From positions 62,001-126,000 of the forward strand of contig OY759969.1 of assembly GCA_963662865.1 (NCBI GenBank): DNA of 64,000 nt, in the 5' to 3' direction. The DNA comes from JAJDYQ01 sp963662865. GTDB taxonomy: Bacteria; Pseudomonadota; Gammaproteobacteria; JAJDYQ01. Shown piece by piece: positions 1-8,937 of the stretch (within the stretch, counting starts at the first letter, position 1; each line of letters starts with the position of its first letter). A program made the translations under genes and the position numbers. The notes beneath the pieces are model-generated. The model did not search any database. It was given only the letters and a program-made list of their open reading frames with translations, and had not been told where the DNA came from.

Positions 1-3000
1 TCAACTTGGGCCTTAAGTAAATAGCTGATTAGCTCATTAGGTGTAAGGCACTCTTCAGCAATATCTAAACGATCACGAATTTGTGAACTCAGATGGATGG
101 TTTTTTTTGAACGTGAGAATACACCACCACCAGCGGAGATAAGTGTCTGGTCATAATCCTCCCAGGAAGATCCTGGTAATTGAAAAAGCCGCTGCCGCTC
201 CTTAAAGCCAGCTACTGCATTCGGTTCCGGATCGATAAAAATATGCTGATGATTGAAGGCAGCCACTAAACAAATATGTTCGGATAACAGCATACCATTA
301 CCAAAAACGTCGCCACTCATATCCCCTATACCGACAACACTAAAGTCATCGGTTTGAGTGTTTAGCCCTTGTTCCCGAAAGTGTCGCTGTACAGAAACCC
401 AAGCACCTCGAGCAGTAATACCGATTTGTTTATGGTCATAACCATTACTGCCTCCGGAAGCAAAACCATCCCTCAACCAGAATCCATATTGCTGTGATAT
501 GGCATTGGCATAGTCGGAAAAAGCCGCTGTTCCCTTATCTGCCGCCACAACAAAATAAGGGTCACTGCCATCATAGGCAGTGATGTTACCTGGGGTAACA
601 ATTTGATCATTAACAATATTGTCAGTGACATCCAGTAGCCCACTGATAAACTGTTGATAACAGGCTATACCCTCTTCTAGCTGCTCATCTCTAGATTGAA
701 AACAAGCCAATCTTTTTGTGACGAAACCACCTTTGGCGCCAACTGGGACAATAATGGCATTTTTAATATGCTGCGTTTTGACCAGTCCTAGAATTTCGGT
801 GCGGTAATCTTCTGATCTGTCTGACCAACGAATACCACCGCGCGCAACTTTTCCCATTCGCAGATGAACACCTTCAAAACGCGGAGACCCCATATAAATT
901 TCATACAAGGGTTTTGGTTGCGGAGCGAAACTAATATCTTGTGGAGCCAGCTTGATCGCTATGTAGGGCTTTGGTTGACCCATTGTATCTTGTTGGTAAA
1001 AATTAGTCCGCAGTGTCGCCTTGATGATTCCCAGATAGCTTCGTAATACCTGATCTTCATTTAGGCTTTTAACCTGATCCAGGCTCTCTGTAAACTGTTG
1101 TTCGATTGAGGTCAATGTTGATACAACACTTTTTTGCTGTTCCACAGGATTAAAACGCAACTCAAAAAATTCTATCAGACATTTTGTTATGGTCAGATTA
1201 TTAATGAGAGTTTCAGCTATAAACTTTTGACTGAATGGCACTTGCAATTGCTTTAAATAACGAGCATATAGCCGCAGCATCGACACCAAACGCCAATGCA
1301 GGCCAGCTGCCATGACCAATCGGTTAAAGATGTCATTTTCAACTCTTTTATACCAGATAGCGATAAAGGCAGTTTTTACATAATCATCCAGTTGCTCAAT
1401 ATTCGCGCTATTAAGCCACTCTGTTTTGAGAGTAATTACGTGTAGCCAGACTGTTTGTTTAAGGCTAACCAGCAATTTATAGATGTATTCGCCAGATACT
1501 TGAAATCCCATGTTTTCCAGAATTGGTACTATTTCTGATAATTCCAGCTGATGGTCAGGGTGCAGCAATCTCAGTTCAATATTGGGCTGACCTTCCAGTA
1601 ACGTAAGCCTCAATGCAATATCAGCACCGGAGATACCATCATAATGGTTGAGCGTCTCCAATAACTCGATATCTTTTACAGCAAACTCTGGGACAAAATG
1701 GTTTTTATAGCTGGCTGGGAAAATCCCTTTATATTGTTGAACTTTAGCCCGCGCCTTATCTGTCCCCCAGACAGTTTCAGCAACATCAGCAAAGTTTTCG
1801 GCCCAATCACGTACTATCCGAAATATCTGCTGTTCCAGTGCCTTGAGTGCTGACTGTGAATGCCGGTCAGAATGTGCCAGTAAAGTAAAATATAATCGAG
1901 CTAAGGCTGATTGAGGGAAAGAGGATTTCCACTGGCAATCATCAGCATCAAATTCCTGCTTTAAAATCTGCTTAATTTTTGAGCCAACGTATTTAGTATA
2001 ACTGCTTTTAGGTATATAAATCTGACAGGTAAATATATTATTGATCGAGCTGTAATTAATAAAACATTTAACTTTTCGTCTATCATATATTTGCCAGATA
2101 CCAATTAAGGTATTAAATAAAGTTTCCCTGGAATTGTTAAAGAGATCATCCCGAGGATGTTCCTCGATAATTCGACGAAAGGTTCTATCTGCGTAGCTAT
2201 AAGGTTTCATGCCTGATTGTTCAATCAGCCACTTGACTTTCCGTCGTATGCAAGGTATCTCAAAAGGGCTGATGGTATTGGCGGTATATAAACCGATAAA
2301 ATGGTGTTCACCCATCAAGCATCCATCATCGTCCCAGTGCTTAATTCTGATTTCGTCGGCATAAGTATGTTTATAAATACGTGAATGCCAGATGGATTTA
2401 GTAAAAACACTGTCATTATCACTTTGATAAAAGGCATCAATAGAACCATCTTTGATGGTTGTCGGCTGATTATCAGCTACACGCCTCATAACGCCTAACG
2501 CCAGATTTTGACAGGCAGTAAAGCCGTCGGTATCCGGATTAGTCTCAATGGCTATATGGCTATAACCCAGGAAAGTAAAGTGATCTCTCAACCAGTCTAA
2601 AAGCTCTATAAGCTCAATCCGGTCAGTTTTTTTATTGCCGGTAACATCGGATAATTCCGACTTACAAAGGGCCAATCGCTGCAAAATCGCTTCAGAATCA
2701 TTAGTGGTCCATTCCAACTCTTCAACGATATGGACTATTTCATTTTCCAGTTCAGAGCACTCCTGCGTAGATTCACTGCGGTCTATTTGTAGAAAGACGA
2801 TAACCTCTTCCATGGTTGATGCATCGTTAATGTCATTATAGTCTGTCTTTATTTTAAAGTGATCTGCTTCATCTTGATCCAGATCAAAGATGCAACTTTT
2901 CGCAGCCTGAATATTGATGTCTCGTTGGTCCAGTTTTACCAAAATGGCATCCATGAGAAACGGCATATCTTTGTGAATTACAAAAATATTGGTATATTCA

Positions 3001-3269
3001 CTTACCCATCCATCTTCTTCCTGAGTGGGATTGAACACTTTAATGAAGGTTTTTTTGTTGGATCGGTCAGAAAACAGTCGCTGGAAATGTCTCAAGAGGC
3101 CTATTACATCATGGAAGCGAATACCCTGATCCCTCCATTCATAAAGAGGGAATAGTTCAAAAATCCTGTGCGACAACAGCATAAGCTCGGCTGCATTTTT
3201 TTCTGCACTATTGGCCTGCAAATGGCTTTCCAGCTCTTGAAAAAAGACTTCTTCTTTCAGCAGCTTCAT
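1..3269 (-). CDS. gdhB: NAD-specific glutamate dehydrogenase, GDH-180 type (amino-terminal two thirds; runs off the left edge)
   Basis: Oxidatively deaminates glutamate to 2-oxoglutarate and ammonium with NAD in the cytoplasm. About 1,089 codons are present of a family usually near 1,600 residues; the carboxyl end lies outside the window. The start ATG at 3269 gives a protein opening MKLLKEEVFFQELESH. The part nearest the left edge carries the family's catalytic stretch: GGFVTKRLACFQ, then VVAADKGTAAFSD, FASGGSNGYDHKQIGITARG, VVGIGDMSGDVFGNGM and HIFIDPEPNAVAG. The reading frame is open throughout. It starts 5 bases after the stop of the small cupin gene, so it is probably the last gene of a leftward unit (TBDR, XRE-cupin regulator, cupin, GDH). 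As the glutamate-consuming step it complements putA and hyuAB on the other side of the spacer. The family call is secure; the gene symbol follows Pseudomonas usage. Confidence 0.95.
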   Translation of the reverse strand, partial: MKLLKEEVFFQELESHLQANSAEKNAAELMLLSHRIFELFPLYEWRDQGIRFHDVIGLLRHFQRLFSDRSNKKTFIKVFNPTQEEDGWVSEYTNIFVIHKDMPFLMDAILVKLDQRDINIQAAKSCIFDLDQDEADHFKIKTDYNDINDASTMEEVIVFLQIDRSESTQECSELENEIVHIVEELEWTTNDSEAILQRLALCKSELSDVTGNKKTDRIELIELLDWLRDHFTFLGYSHIAIETNPDTDGFTACQNLALGVMRRVADNQPTTIKDGSIDAFYQSDNDSVFTKSIWHSRIYKHTYADEIRIKHWDDDGCLMGEHHFIGLYTANTISPFEIPCIRRKVKWLIEQSGMKPYSYADRTFRRIIEEHPRDDLFNNSRETLFNTLIGIWQIYDRRKVKCFINYSSINNIFTCQIYIPKSSYTKYVGSKIKQILKQEFDADDCQWKSSFPQSALARLYFTLLAHSDRHSQSALKALEQQIFRIVRDWAENFADVAETVWGTDKARAKVQQYKGIFPASYKNHFVPEFAVKDIELLETLNHYDGISGADIALRLTLLEGQPNIELRLLHPDHQLELSEIVPILENMGFQVSGEYIYKLLVSLKQTVWLHVITLKTEWLNSANIEQLDDYVKTAFIAIWYKRVENDIFNRLVMAAGLHWRLVSMLRLYARYLKQLQVPFSQKFIAETLINNLTITKCLIEFFELRFNPVEQQKSVVSTLTSIEQQFTESLDQVKSLNEDQVLRSYLGIIKATLRTNFYQQDTMGQPKPYIAIKLAPQDISFAPQPKPLYEIYMGSPRFEGVHLRMGKVARGGIRWSDRSEDYRTEILGLVKTQHIKNAIIVPVGAKGGFVTKRLACFQSRDEQLEEGIACYQQFISGLLDVTDNIVNDQIVTPGNITAYDGSDPYFVVAADKGTAAFSDYANAISQQYGFWLRDGFASGGSNGYDHKQIGITARGAWVSVQRHFREQGLNTQTDDFSVVGIGDMSGDVFGNGMLLSEHICLVAAFNHQHIFIDPEPNAVAGFKERQRLFQLPGSSWEDYDQTLISAGGGVFSRSKKTIHLSSQIRDRLDIAEECLTPNELISYLLKAQV

Positions 3270-3274
3270 GAAAC

Positions 3275-3592
3275 TCACTTATCAAAAAATATATAAATTA
3301 AACGAGTGTCTTCAAGCACCTCCGTTGATTGGCTTTCATCTTCGGAAATGGAAACCATGTCCCCCGATTCCAAGACAACAGTCTTTCCATTGGATGTGGT
3401 TTTAATCTTTCCCTCTAGAATAATCGAAACTTCGTGACGACAATGAGCTGACTCGCCTATATCAGGCATTCTGCATCCTGAAGGAAGAAAAGCGGTGCCT
3501 ACTTCGTGCTGACGACCATCCGATTTTGATAAATACAGCAGAGACTTCAATTTATCTCCATTGTTGGGATAGCTAATTTTTAACTTATTCAT
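3275..3592 (-). CDS. small single-domain cupin protein
   Basis: A 105-residue protein made of little more than one cupin barrel (about residues 25-103). The first cupin motif is visible around SAHCRHEVSIILEGKI and the second around LESGDMVSISEDE, followed by the final strand TRLIYIFFDK. No signal peptide or membrane segment is seen, so it should be cytoplasmic. It lies 55 bases after the XRE-cupin regulator and 5 bases before the GDH start, so the three are probably co-transcribed. Small cupins of this kind may be metal-dependent isomerases or dioxygenases, or ligand-binding accessory proteins; the sequence does not say which. Its position suggests a role connected with amino-acid or oxoproline use. 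Confidence 0.7.
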   Translation of the reverse strand: MNKLKISYPNNGDKLKSLLYLSKSDGRQHEVGTAFLPSGCRMPDIGESAHCRHEVSIILEGKIKTTSNGKTVVLESGDMVSISEDESQSTEVLEDTRLIYIFFDK

Positions 3593-3647
3593 TTTTGTGC
3601 TCTATCGAACACCTGTTAATCTGATAAGAAATCTGGCGGAAGCACAA

Positions 3648-4211
3648 TCAAAAGAGACTGGGTGTCCCTACATAGAGCAGTAATACTTCTTCTTCCGAGT
3701 AATTGCATGCTGTGTGAGGCACTCTTGAATCAAAATGCATCCCATCTCCGGCCCGTAAAGTGGCTTTTACGTCACCTACTTCTGCATACAATTCACCTTT
3801 TAATACATAGAGAAAGTCCTCGCCTTCTCTGCGATCAGTCGGGAATTCATGTCCTGCCGGAATCGACATTACCATGCCATCCATTTTCTGGTCGGCAAGT
3901 TCTGAACTCATATTGTAATAAGTAACCGGGGAATCCATATCGATAACACGCAGATCATCACCTCGATGGATAATCGAATCATCATGAGGAATTTCCATAA
4001 AATATTTGAGATCAACGCTCAAGGCATCTGCTAATTTCATCAGGGACACCATGGAAGGAATCGTTTGGTTTCTTTCTGCCTGAGAAATAAAGGGCGCTGA
4101 GAGGCTCGATTTGGCCGCCAACGCCTGCAGAGTCATTCCCAATTCTTTACGGCGCAGACGTAACATGGTACCGATGGGAGAAGTGCTTTTCTGTTTTGCG
4201 CCTAGAACCAT
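3648..4211 (-). CDS. XRE-family transcriptional regulator with carboxyl-terminal cupin domain
   Basis: A 187-residue regulator of the PuuR-like architecture. A helix-turn-helix spans about residues 15-70 (LRLRRKELGMTLQALAAKSS, then SAPFISQAERN, then a DALSVDLKYF ending). A small-molecule-binding cupin follows at about residues 110-185, with GHEFPTDRREGEDFLYVLKG and LRAGDGMHFDSRVPH as its two metal/ligand motifs. An SD-like GGAG sits close upstream of the start. It lies between a TBDR and the cupin-GDH pair and faces away from the hyuAB-putA-pepQ operon, so it is the obvious candidate regulator of both units. Members of this group commonly sense amino acids, polyamines or related catabolic substrates; the ligand here is unknown. 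Confidence 0.88.
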   Translation of the reverse strand: MVLGAKQKSTSPIGTMLRLRRKELGMTLQALAAKSSLSAPFISQAERNQTIPSMVSLMKLADALSVDLKYFMEIPHDDSIIHRGDDLRVIDMDSPVTYYNMSSELADQKMDGMVMSIPAGHEFPTDRREGEDFLYVLKGELYAEVGDVKATLRAGDGMHFDSRVPHTACNYSEEEVLLLYVGTPSLF

Positions 4212-4335
4212 GGGTTATCTCCAAATAATACGTTGTTTATCAACTCCAGCCCGGCATTGCAGAGCAAGCATCGCTGATAGCACTCTCTTTATTTGTCTTG
4301 ATATGACTGAAACAAAGAAAGGGAGTAACAAATGC

Positions 4336-6574
4336 CTAGAAGCGTCTGGTAAAATCCAGGCCCATGGTTCTAGGTGGTGCAATTTGCGCGATACCTCCGC
4401 TTACATACTCGGCGTTATATTCCTTGTCTGTGAGGTTTTTTGCCCAAGCTGTAATCGACCAATCACCATCCTCGGACTCCACTCCCAAACGCAGGTTAAC
4501 CAGATTAATCGCGCTACGCGGACTACTGTTTGCCGTATCCCAGAATTGTTTACCGCGACGCTCATAATCCAATCGCAATAATCCCTGTAAATTGTCGCCA
4601 AGGGAAGCATTATATTGAATACCGGCATTAAATGTGGTTCTTGCCACGTAAGGTGCCCAATTGCCTTCATGACCCTGTGCAACTGCATAGTCTTCAATTT
4701 CACTATCGGTGAGGCCATAAGCCGCATAGAGACTTAATGCGTCCGTTACCTGGAATTGCGCATCAAGCTCTGCGCCTTGCAGTAAAACCTCATCAATATT
4801 GTTCAGTAACTGAGCATTGATTGCCCCGATGAACTGGAAGTAGTGCTGATCTTTCACCCTGGTACGAAACAGACTACCGTTTAATTTCAAGCGGCCATCA
4901 GCCATGGTGCTTTTAAAACCCAGTTCAATATTGGTAGAGACTTCTTTATCGTAATCGTCACGAATGCCATTGATTCCTGCGGCTGTGGCTGCGGCACCAA
5001 CACCGTTTTGGTTAAAACCACCGCTCCTGAAACCTTTACTCCAGGTGGCAAAGAGATTCAGATTATTGTCTGGCTGATAACGAAGCGTTAACTTGGGCTG
5101 AACCTCTGAGTAGGTCTCACTGCGAGTTAAACCTGAAGTCATTGAAAACGTACGAGTTCCTATCATAGCTGGAGCGACATCAGTCTGCTCACGCTTATCC
5201 CGGTCATAACGCAGGGCAAAAGACAACTCGGACGCTTCGTTCAAGTCGTAATTGAGCTGGCCAAACACCGCGTAAGCCTTGTTTTCATTGTCATCGGCAA
5301 AACCAGACAGCGTATTGGCTGTAAATACCTCACGACTATAAGGTTGGCCTACGTCCATTTCTGTAGGTAGGCCACGAAACCGGTCTGTAGCCAGATAATA
5401 TACCCCGGCAATCCAGCGCAATGCCTGATCGTCAGGGGAAGTAAGCCTGATTTCCTGGCTCACGGTCTCGACCTCCGTCAGTACTTTTACCAACTGCTCA
5501 CTGTCCAGCGGTATTGATCCGAACGCCGTATTAAAGATCCTCCGACTCATTGCGGCACAAACCGGGCCACAATCGTAGGGGTAAGCGTCCGCAGCATAAA
5601 ATTTCGTCTTGATCACTCCATGCAGTAATGGATGTCAGGGTTGCAAAATCCATTTCATAATCAATTTTAACCGAAGCAGTTGCAATTTCACGTTCATTAA
5701 CGCCCAACCGACTGGCTGTGATATCAGTGCTGGTATCGTCCGCGGCATTCCGGTCAAATACGCTATCACCCGTGAAACAACCGTTAACTTCACCACAATT
5801 TTCCTGCAGAATAAAGTTCAGCGAACCGCCCTCTGTTTCAGAACCTCCTGCACGCACATCAATACTTAAATTGTCGGTAAGCTGCCAATTTAAGCGAGTG
5901 CGAATACTGCTATCCTCATAGGGATCAACCTTCTCATTCAGGAAGGTATTTTCAATATAGCCATCGTGGTCGACAAGGCTAGCCGCTAAACGGAAAGACA
6001 TCGCCTCGGCAAGAGGCCCACCGACAGCCACCTGCATTTTTCTGCGACCGCCATTGCCCGTTCCCAGTTTTACTTTTCCTTCAAATTCTTCGGATGCGGC
6101 TTTAGTGGTAATGTTAATGGCGCCGCCAATAGCATTACGGCCATATAGCGCACCTTGAGGTCCCTTCAATACCTCAATTTGCTGAATATCAAACAATTCC
6201 TGATCAAACTGCCCGGGATCCGTCATCACCACGCCATCAACTACCACCGCAACCGGAGATTCCCCGTTTCTTACCTGAGAAACGCCACGAATAGTCAAAA
6301 AATTTACCCCCACACTCTCTGAGCTGGCGAAAGTGACATTGGGCGTTAGCTGAAGAAAATCTGCGGCGCGCTCAATGCCGGCATCTTCAATTGCCAGTTC
6401 AGTAAATGCCGAAACGGCTGCCGGCACATCCTGCAGCCTCTCATCCCGCTTCCGGGCGGTAACCACCACCTCTTCCGGCAAGGCCGTATCAGCTATTACC
6501 GGCATATTACAGAGGCCGCACAAACTGGACAAAAAAACCGCTGTAGCCAGAGTATTACATTTAAATCTGCACAT
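4336..6574 (-). pseudogene. TonB-dependent outer-membrane receptor, interrupted by a single-base frameshift
   Basis: An outer-membrane receptor with plug (VVVTARKRDERLQDVPAA, then VEVLKGPQGALYGRNAIGG read as IEVLKGPQG) and a 22-strand barrel ending in DFTRRF. The start at 6574 is preferred over 6595 because AAGGAG lies just upstream and a signal peptide (CRFKCNTLATAVFLSSL) follows. The frame breaks near 5598-5604. Before it the protein reads TSITAWSDQDE; after it, in the other frame, FYAADAYPYDCGPVC. Removing one A or T from the AAATTTT run joins them into one frame of about 745 residues, a normal family length. It is either a recent pseudogene or a sequencing error in a homopolymer. It heads the leftward unit with the XRE-cupin regulator and GDH, so a peptide, proline-derivative or oxoproline-containing ligand is plausible. 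Confidence 0.85.
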
Positions 6575-6640
6575 ATTGCTCTCCTTTTCGAACATTGGCC
6601 TTGCTAGTTTGTTGGCAGGCAGCTTGCCATTGACTAGGCT

Positions 6641-6723
6641 AAGGAAGCCCTGAACAATTCCATCCTAGACTCGCCAGAACATCCTCGTATCGCAGAAAAC
6701 TCTGAATAAATCAGCGTTCCCTT
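6641..6723. repeat. palindromic MITE/REP-like repeat, 83-bp copy
   Basis: Outer arms AAGGAAGCCCTGA (6641-6653) and TCAGCGTTCCCTT (6711-6723) are imperfect inverted repeats. An inner copy of the left arm, AGAAAACTCTGA, begins at 6694. The inner part (6693-6723) matches the 29-33 bp core seen at 16340, 57635 and 59306, and the stretch before it (ATCCTCGTATCGCAG) resembles the 16320-16340 copy. It lies in the spacer between the divergent TBDR and hyuA. Confidence 0.7.
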
Positions 6724-6738
6724 AATCACAATAATACT

Positions 6739-6764
6739 AAATATTTTGATTTAGTCAAATATTT
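6739..6764. promoter_or_regulatory. possible operator: AT-rich inverted repeat in the TBDR/hyuA divergent spacer
   Basis: AAATATTTTGA (6739-6749) and TCAAATATTT (6755-6764) form an imperfect inverted repeat around TTTAG. It lies in a strongly AT-rich stretch (about 6725-6840) between the divergent TBDR and hyuA starts, where a shared operator for the nearby XRE-cupin regulator would be expected. No clear -35/-10 pair was assigned. This is a positional inference only; AT-rich DNA yields such palindromes by chance. Confidence 0.3.
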
Positions 6765-6891
6765 ATTTTTTAATAAAAATTTAGATATTATCAATATTTA
6801 TTTTTTAGTTTAATATTATTCCAACGTCAAATTATAAAATGTCTAGCTGATAGCTTAAAATTTGGCAACCTTTATAAGTGCAGGAGGCTAT

Positions 6892-8934
6892 ATGAGAGTA
6901 GCGAGCGACGTTGGGGGAACCTTTACTGACTTAGTGTGCTTGGAAAACAAAGGCATACGCACGGTCAAGTCCGATACGACACCACCGAATTTCGAGCAGG
7001 GTGTACTGGACTGTGTCGATAAATCGGGCCTCAATGTCCAAGAGTTCACCTATTTTGCACACGGCACCACTATCGTCATTAATGCCTTGCTCTCCAGGAA
7101 AGGTTCTAAAACAGCGCTGATAACCACGCAGGGGTTCAGGGATATTCTGGAAATCGCCCGTGGCAACCGTCCGGACCTGTTCAATATCTCCTTTAAAAAA
7201 CCGGCTCCCTTTGTACCACGCTACCTACGCCATGAAATTACCGAAAGGCTGGATTACAGAGGCGAGATCACCACACCCGTGGAACTCGATGAGCTGGATG
7301 TCATAGTAGAAAAATTACGATCTGAGAATGTTGAAGCAATCGCCGTCTGCCTACTTCATGGGTATGTAAACCCGATCCACGAGCGGCAAATCAAAAAACG
7401 CATATTGAAGTTATGGCCAGAGGTCGCGGTCATTGCTTCACACGAAGTATGCCGGGAGTGGCGCGAATATGAGCGTACCAGCACCACAGTTCTTTCTGCT
7501 TACGTATTGCCGACCACTAACCGTTATTTAGGCCGCCTTAAGGAGCGCCTGCATAAGAAGGGGCTTCAACCAAATCCCTTTATTATGCAATCCAATGGCG
7601 GGGTTGCCACCGTAAAAGGCGCCCTTTCAGACCCCATAACTCTGGTTGAATCCGGGCCTGCCAGTGGTATGTTGGGCGCTGCGTCAATTGGAAATATTAT
7701 TGATGAAGAAAACCTAATTGCCCTGGATATTGGCGGAACAACAGCCAAATGTGCGCTGATTCATGAGGGCAAAGCCCGTATTACGACTGAATATCGTATT
7801 GAATGGGACCGTGAAAACCCTGGCTACCCCATTCGTACACCTGTTGTTGATCTGGTAGAGATTGGTAATGGCGGCGGCAGCATCGCCTGGATTGATGAAG
7901 GCGGCAGTATGCATGTCGGCCCACAATCCGCTGGTTCCGCCCCTGGTCCTGCCGCCTATGGCCGAGGCGGAGAAAATGTCACCACTACAGATGCCAATCT
8001 GTTGTTAGGCCGTATTAACCCAGATCTGTTTCTGGGTGGTGAACACAAACCAGACTGGAACTCTCTAAATACGGCGTTCGGTAAATTGGCTGAAGAGCTG
8101 GGCGGCGCTAACGAAGATGTTGCCCGTGGTGTAATTCGTATCGCCAACGCCAATATGGTTAACGCCTTAAAACTGATTTCACTGAACCGCGGCTATGACC
8201 CTCGCGACTTTTCACTGATAGCCTTTGGTGGCGGGGGCGCCATGCACGCTGTCTCGTTAGCCGAAGACCTGAAAGTTAAAAAAGTCATTGTGCCGGTAAA
8301 TGCATCAGTATTCTCCGCATGGGGTATGTTGATGAGCGACCTGCGTCGTGACTTCCTGCAAACCCAAGTAGAAAATCTGGCAAAAGCTGACACTGCTTCT
8401 ATCAATGCAAAATATGATGAAATAACCAGCGCTGCTCAGGACCAGTGCGAAGACGAAGGCATCGACCGTGAACAAATGTATGTGGAATGGTTTGCCGATA
8501 TGCGCTATCTGGGCCAGGAGCACACTATCAAAGTGAAAATGCCTGAAGGCGAAATAACCGCCGATTCAATAGCCACAGCAATTGAGCGCTTTCATGAAAC
8601 CCACAACCGGGAATATGCTTTCAGATTAGACAATCCTGTAGAGCTGGTGAACTACCATGTGGTGGTATTCGGAAAAATCGACAAGCAGCCGCTAGCCCAA
8701 AAATCTACCAGTGGACGCCCTGTAAAAGAAGCCCTCAAAGGTACTCGCCAAGTTGATTACGATGACCACGGTATCCACGATGCCGATATTTATGATCTGG
8801 CATTGCTGGAACCAGGAATGAATTTACATGGCCCAGCTATTATTGAAGATCCCACTAACACCATTGTTATTGCCCCAAATAAAAACGCATGTATGGATAG
8901 TTACGGCAATATTCATATCGAGATGGAGAATTAA
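6892..8934 (+). CDS. hyuA: hydantoinase/oxoprolinase family protein, subunit A (HyuA-like, ATP-dependent)
   Basis: ATP-binding subunit of a hydantoinase A/oxoprolinase-type enzyme that opens a cyclic amide such as 5-oxoproline or a hydantoin, using ATP. The start at 6892 is chosen because AGGAGG sits 6 bases upstream and the protein then opens MRVASDVGGTFTDLV, the family's amino-terminal phosphate-binding motif; an upstream TTG at 6862 has no such support. From there it is 680 residues, the usual length. Further landmarks are FAHGTTIVINALL, a second ASKHA-type motif ALDIGGTTAKCALI near residue 285, and GPQSAGSAPGPAAYGRGG. The stop is followed 3 bases later by hyuB. With putA and pepQ downstream, oxoproline or another proline/glutamate-related cyclic amide is the likeliest substrate. 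N-methylhydantoinase or a carboxylase relative remains possible. Confidence 0.9.
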   Translation: MRVASDVGGTFTDLVCLENKGIRTVKSDTTPPNFEQGVLDCVDKSGLNVQEFTYFAHGTTIVINALLSRKGSKTALITTQGFRDILEIARGNRPDLFNISFKKPAPFVPRYLRHEITERLDYRGEITTPVELDELDVIVEKLRSENVEAIAVCLLHGYVNPIHERQIKKRILKLWPEVAVIASHEVCREWREYERTSTTVLSAYVLPTTNRYLGRLKERLHKKGLQPNPFIMQSNGGVATVKGALSDPITLVESGPASGMLGAASIGNIIDEENLIALDIGGTTAKCALIHEGKARITTEYRIEWDRENPGYPIRTPVVDLVEIGNGGGSIAWIDEGGSMHVGPQSAGSAPGPAAYGRGGENVTTTDANLLLGRINPDLFLGGEHKPDWNSLNTAFGKLAEELGGANEDVARGVIRIANANMVNALKLISLNRGYDPRDFSLIAFGGGGAMHAVSLAEDLKVKKVIVPVNASVFSAWGMLMSDLRRDFLQTQVENLAKADTASINAKYDEITSAAQDQCEDEGIDREQMYVEWFADMRYLGQEHTIKVKMPEGEITADSIATAIERFHETHNREYAFRLDNPVELVNYHVVVFGKIDKQPLAQKSTSGRPVKEALKGTRQVDYDDHGIHDADIYDLALLEPGMNLHGPAIIEDPTNTIVIAPNKNACMDSYGNIHIEMEN

Positions 8935-8937
8935 TCG

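Noticed and set aside
4111..4727. Overlapping open frames on both strands around the end of the first TonB receptor
   Set aside because: They overlap the conserved carboxyl-terminal barrel strands of the receptor and the HTH of the XRE-cupin gene; composition by-products.
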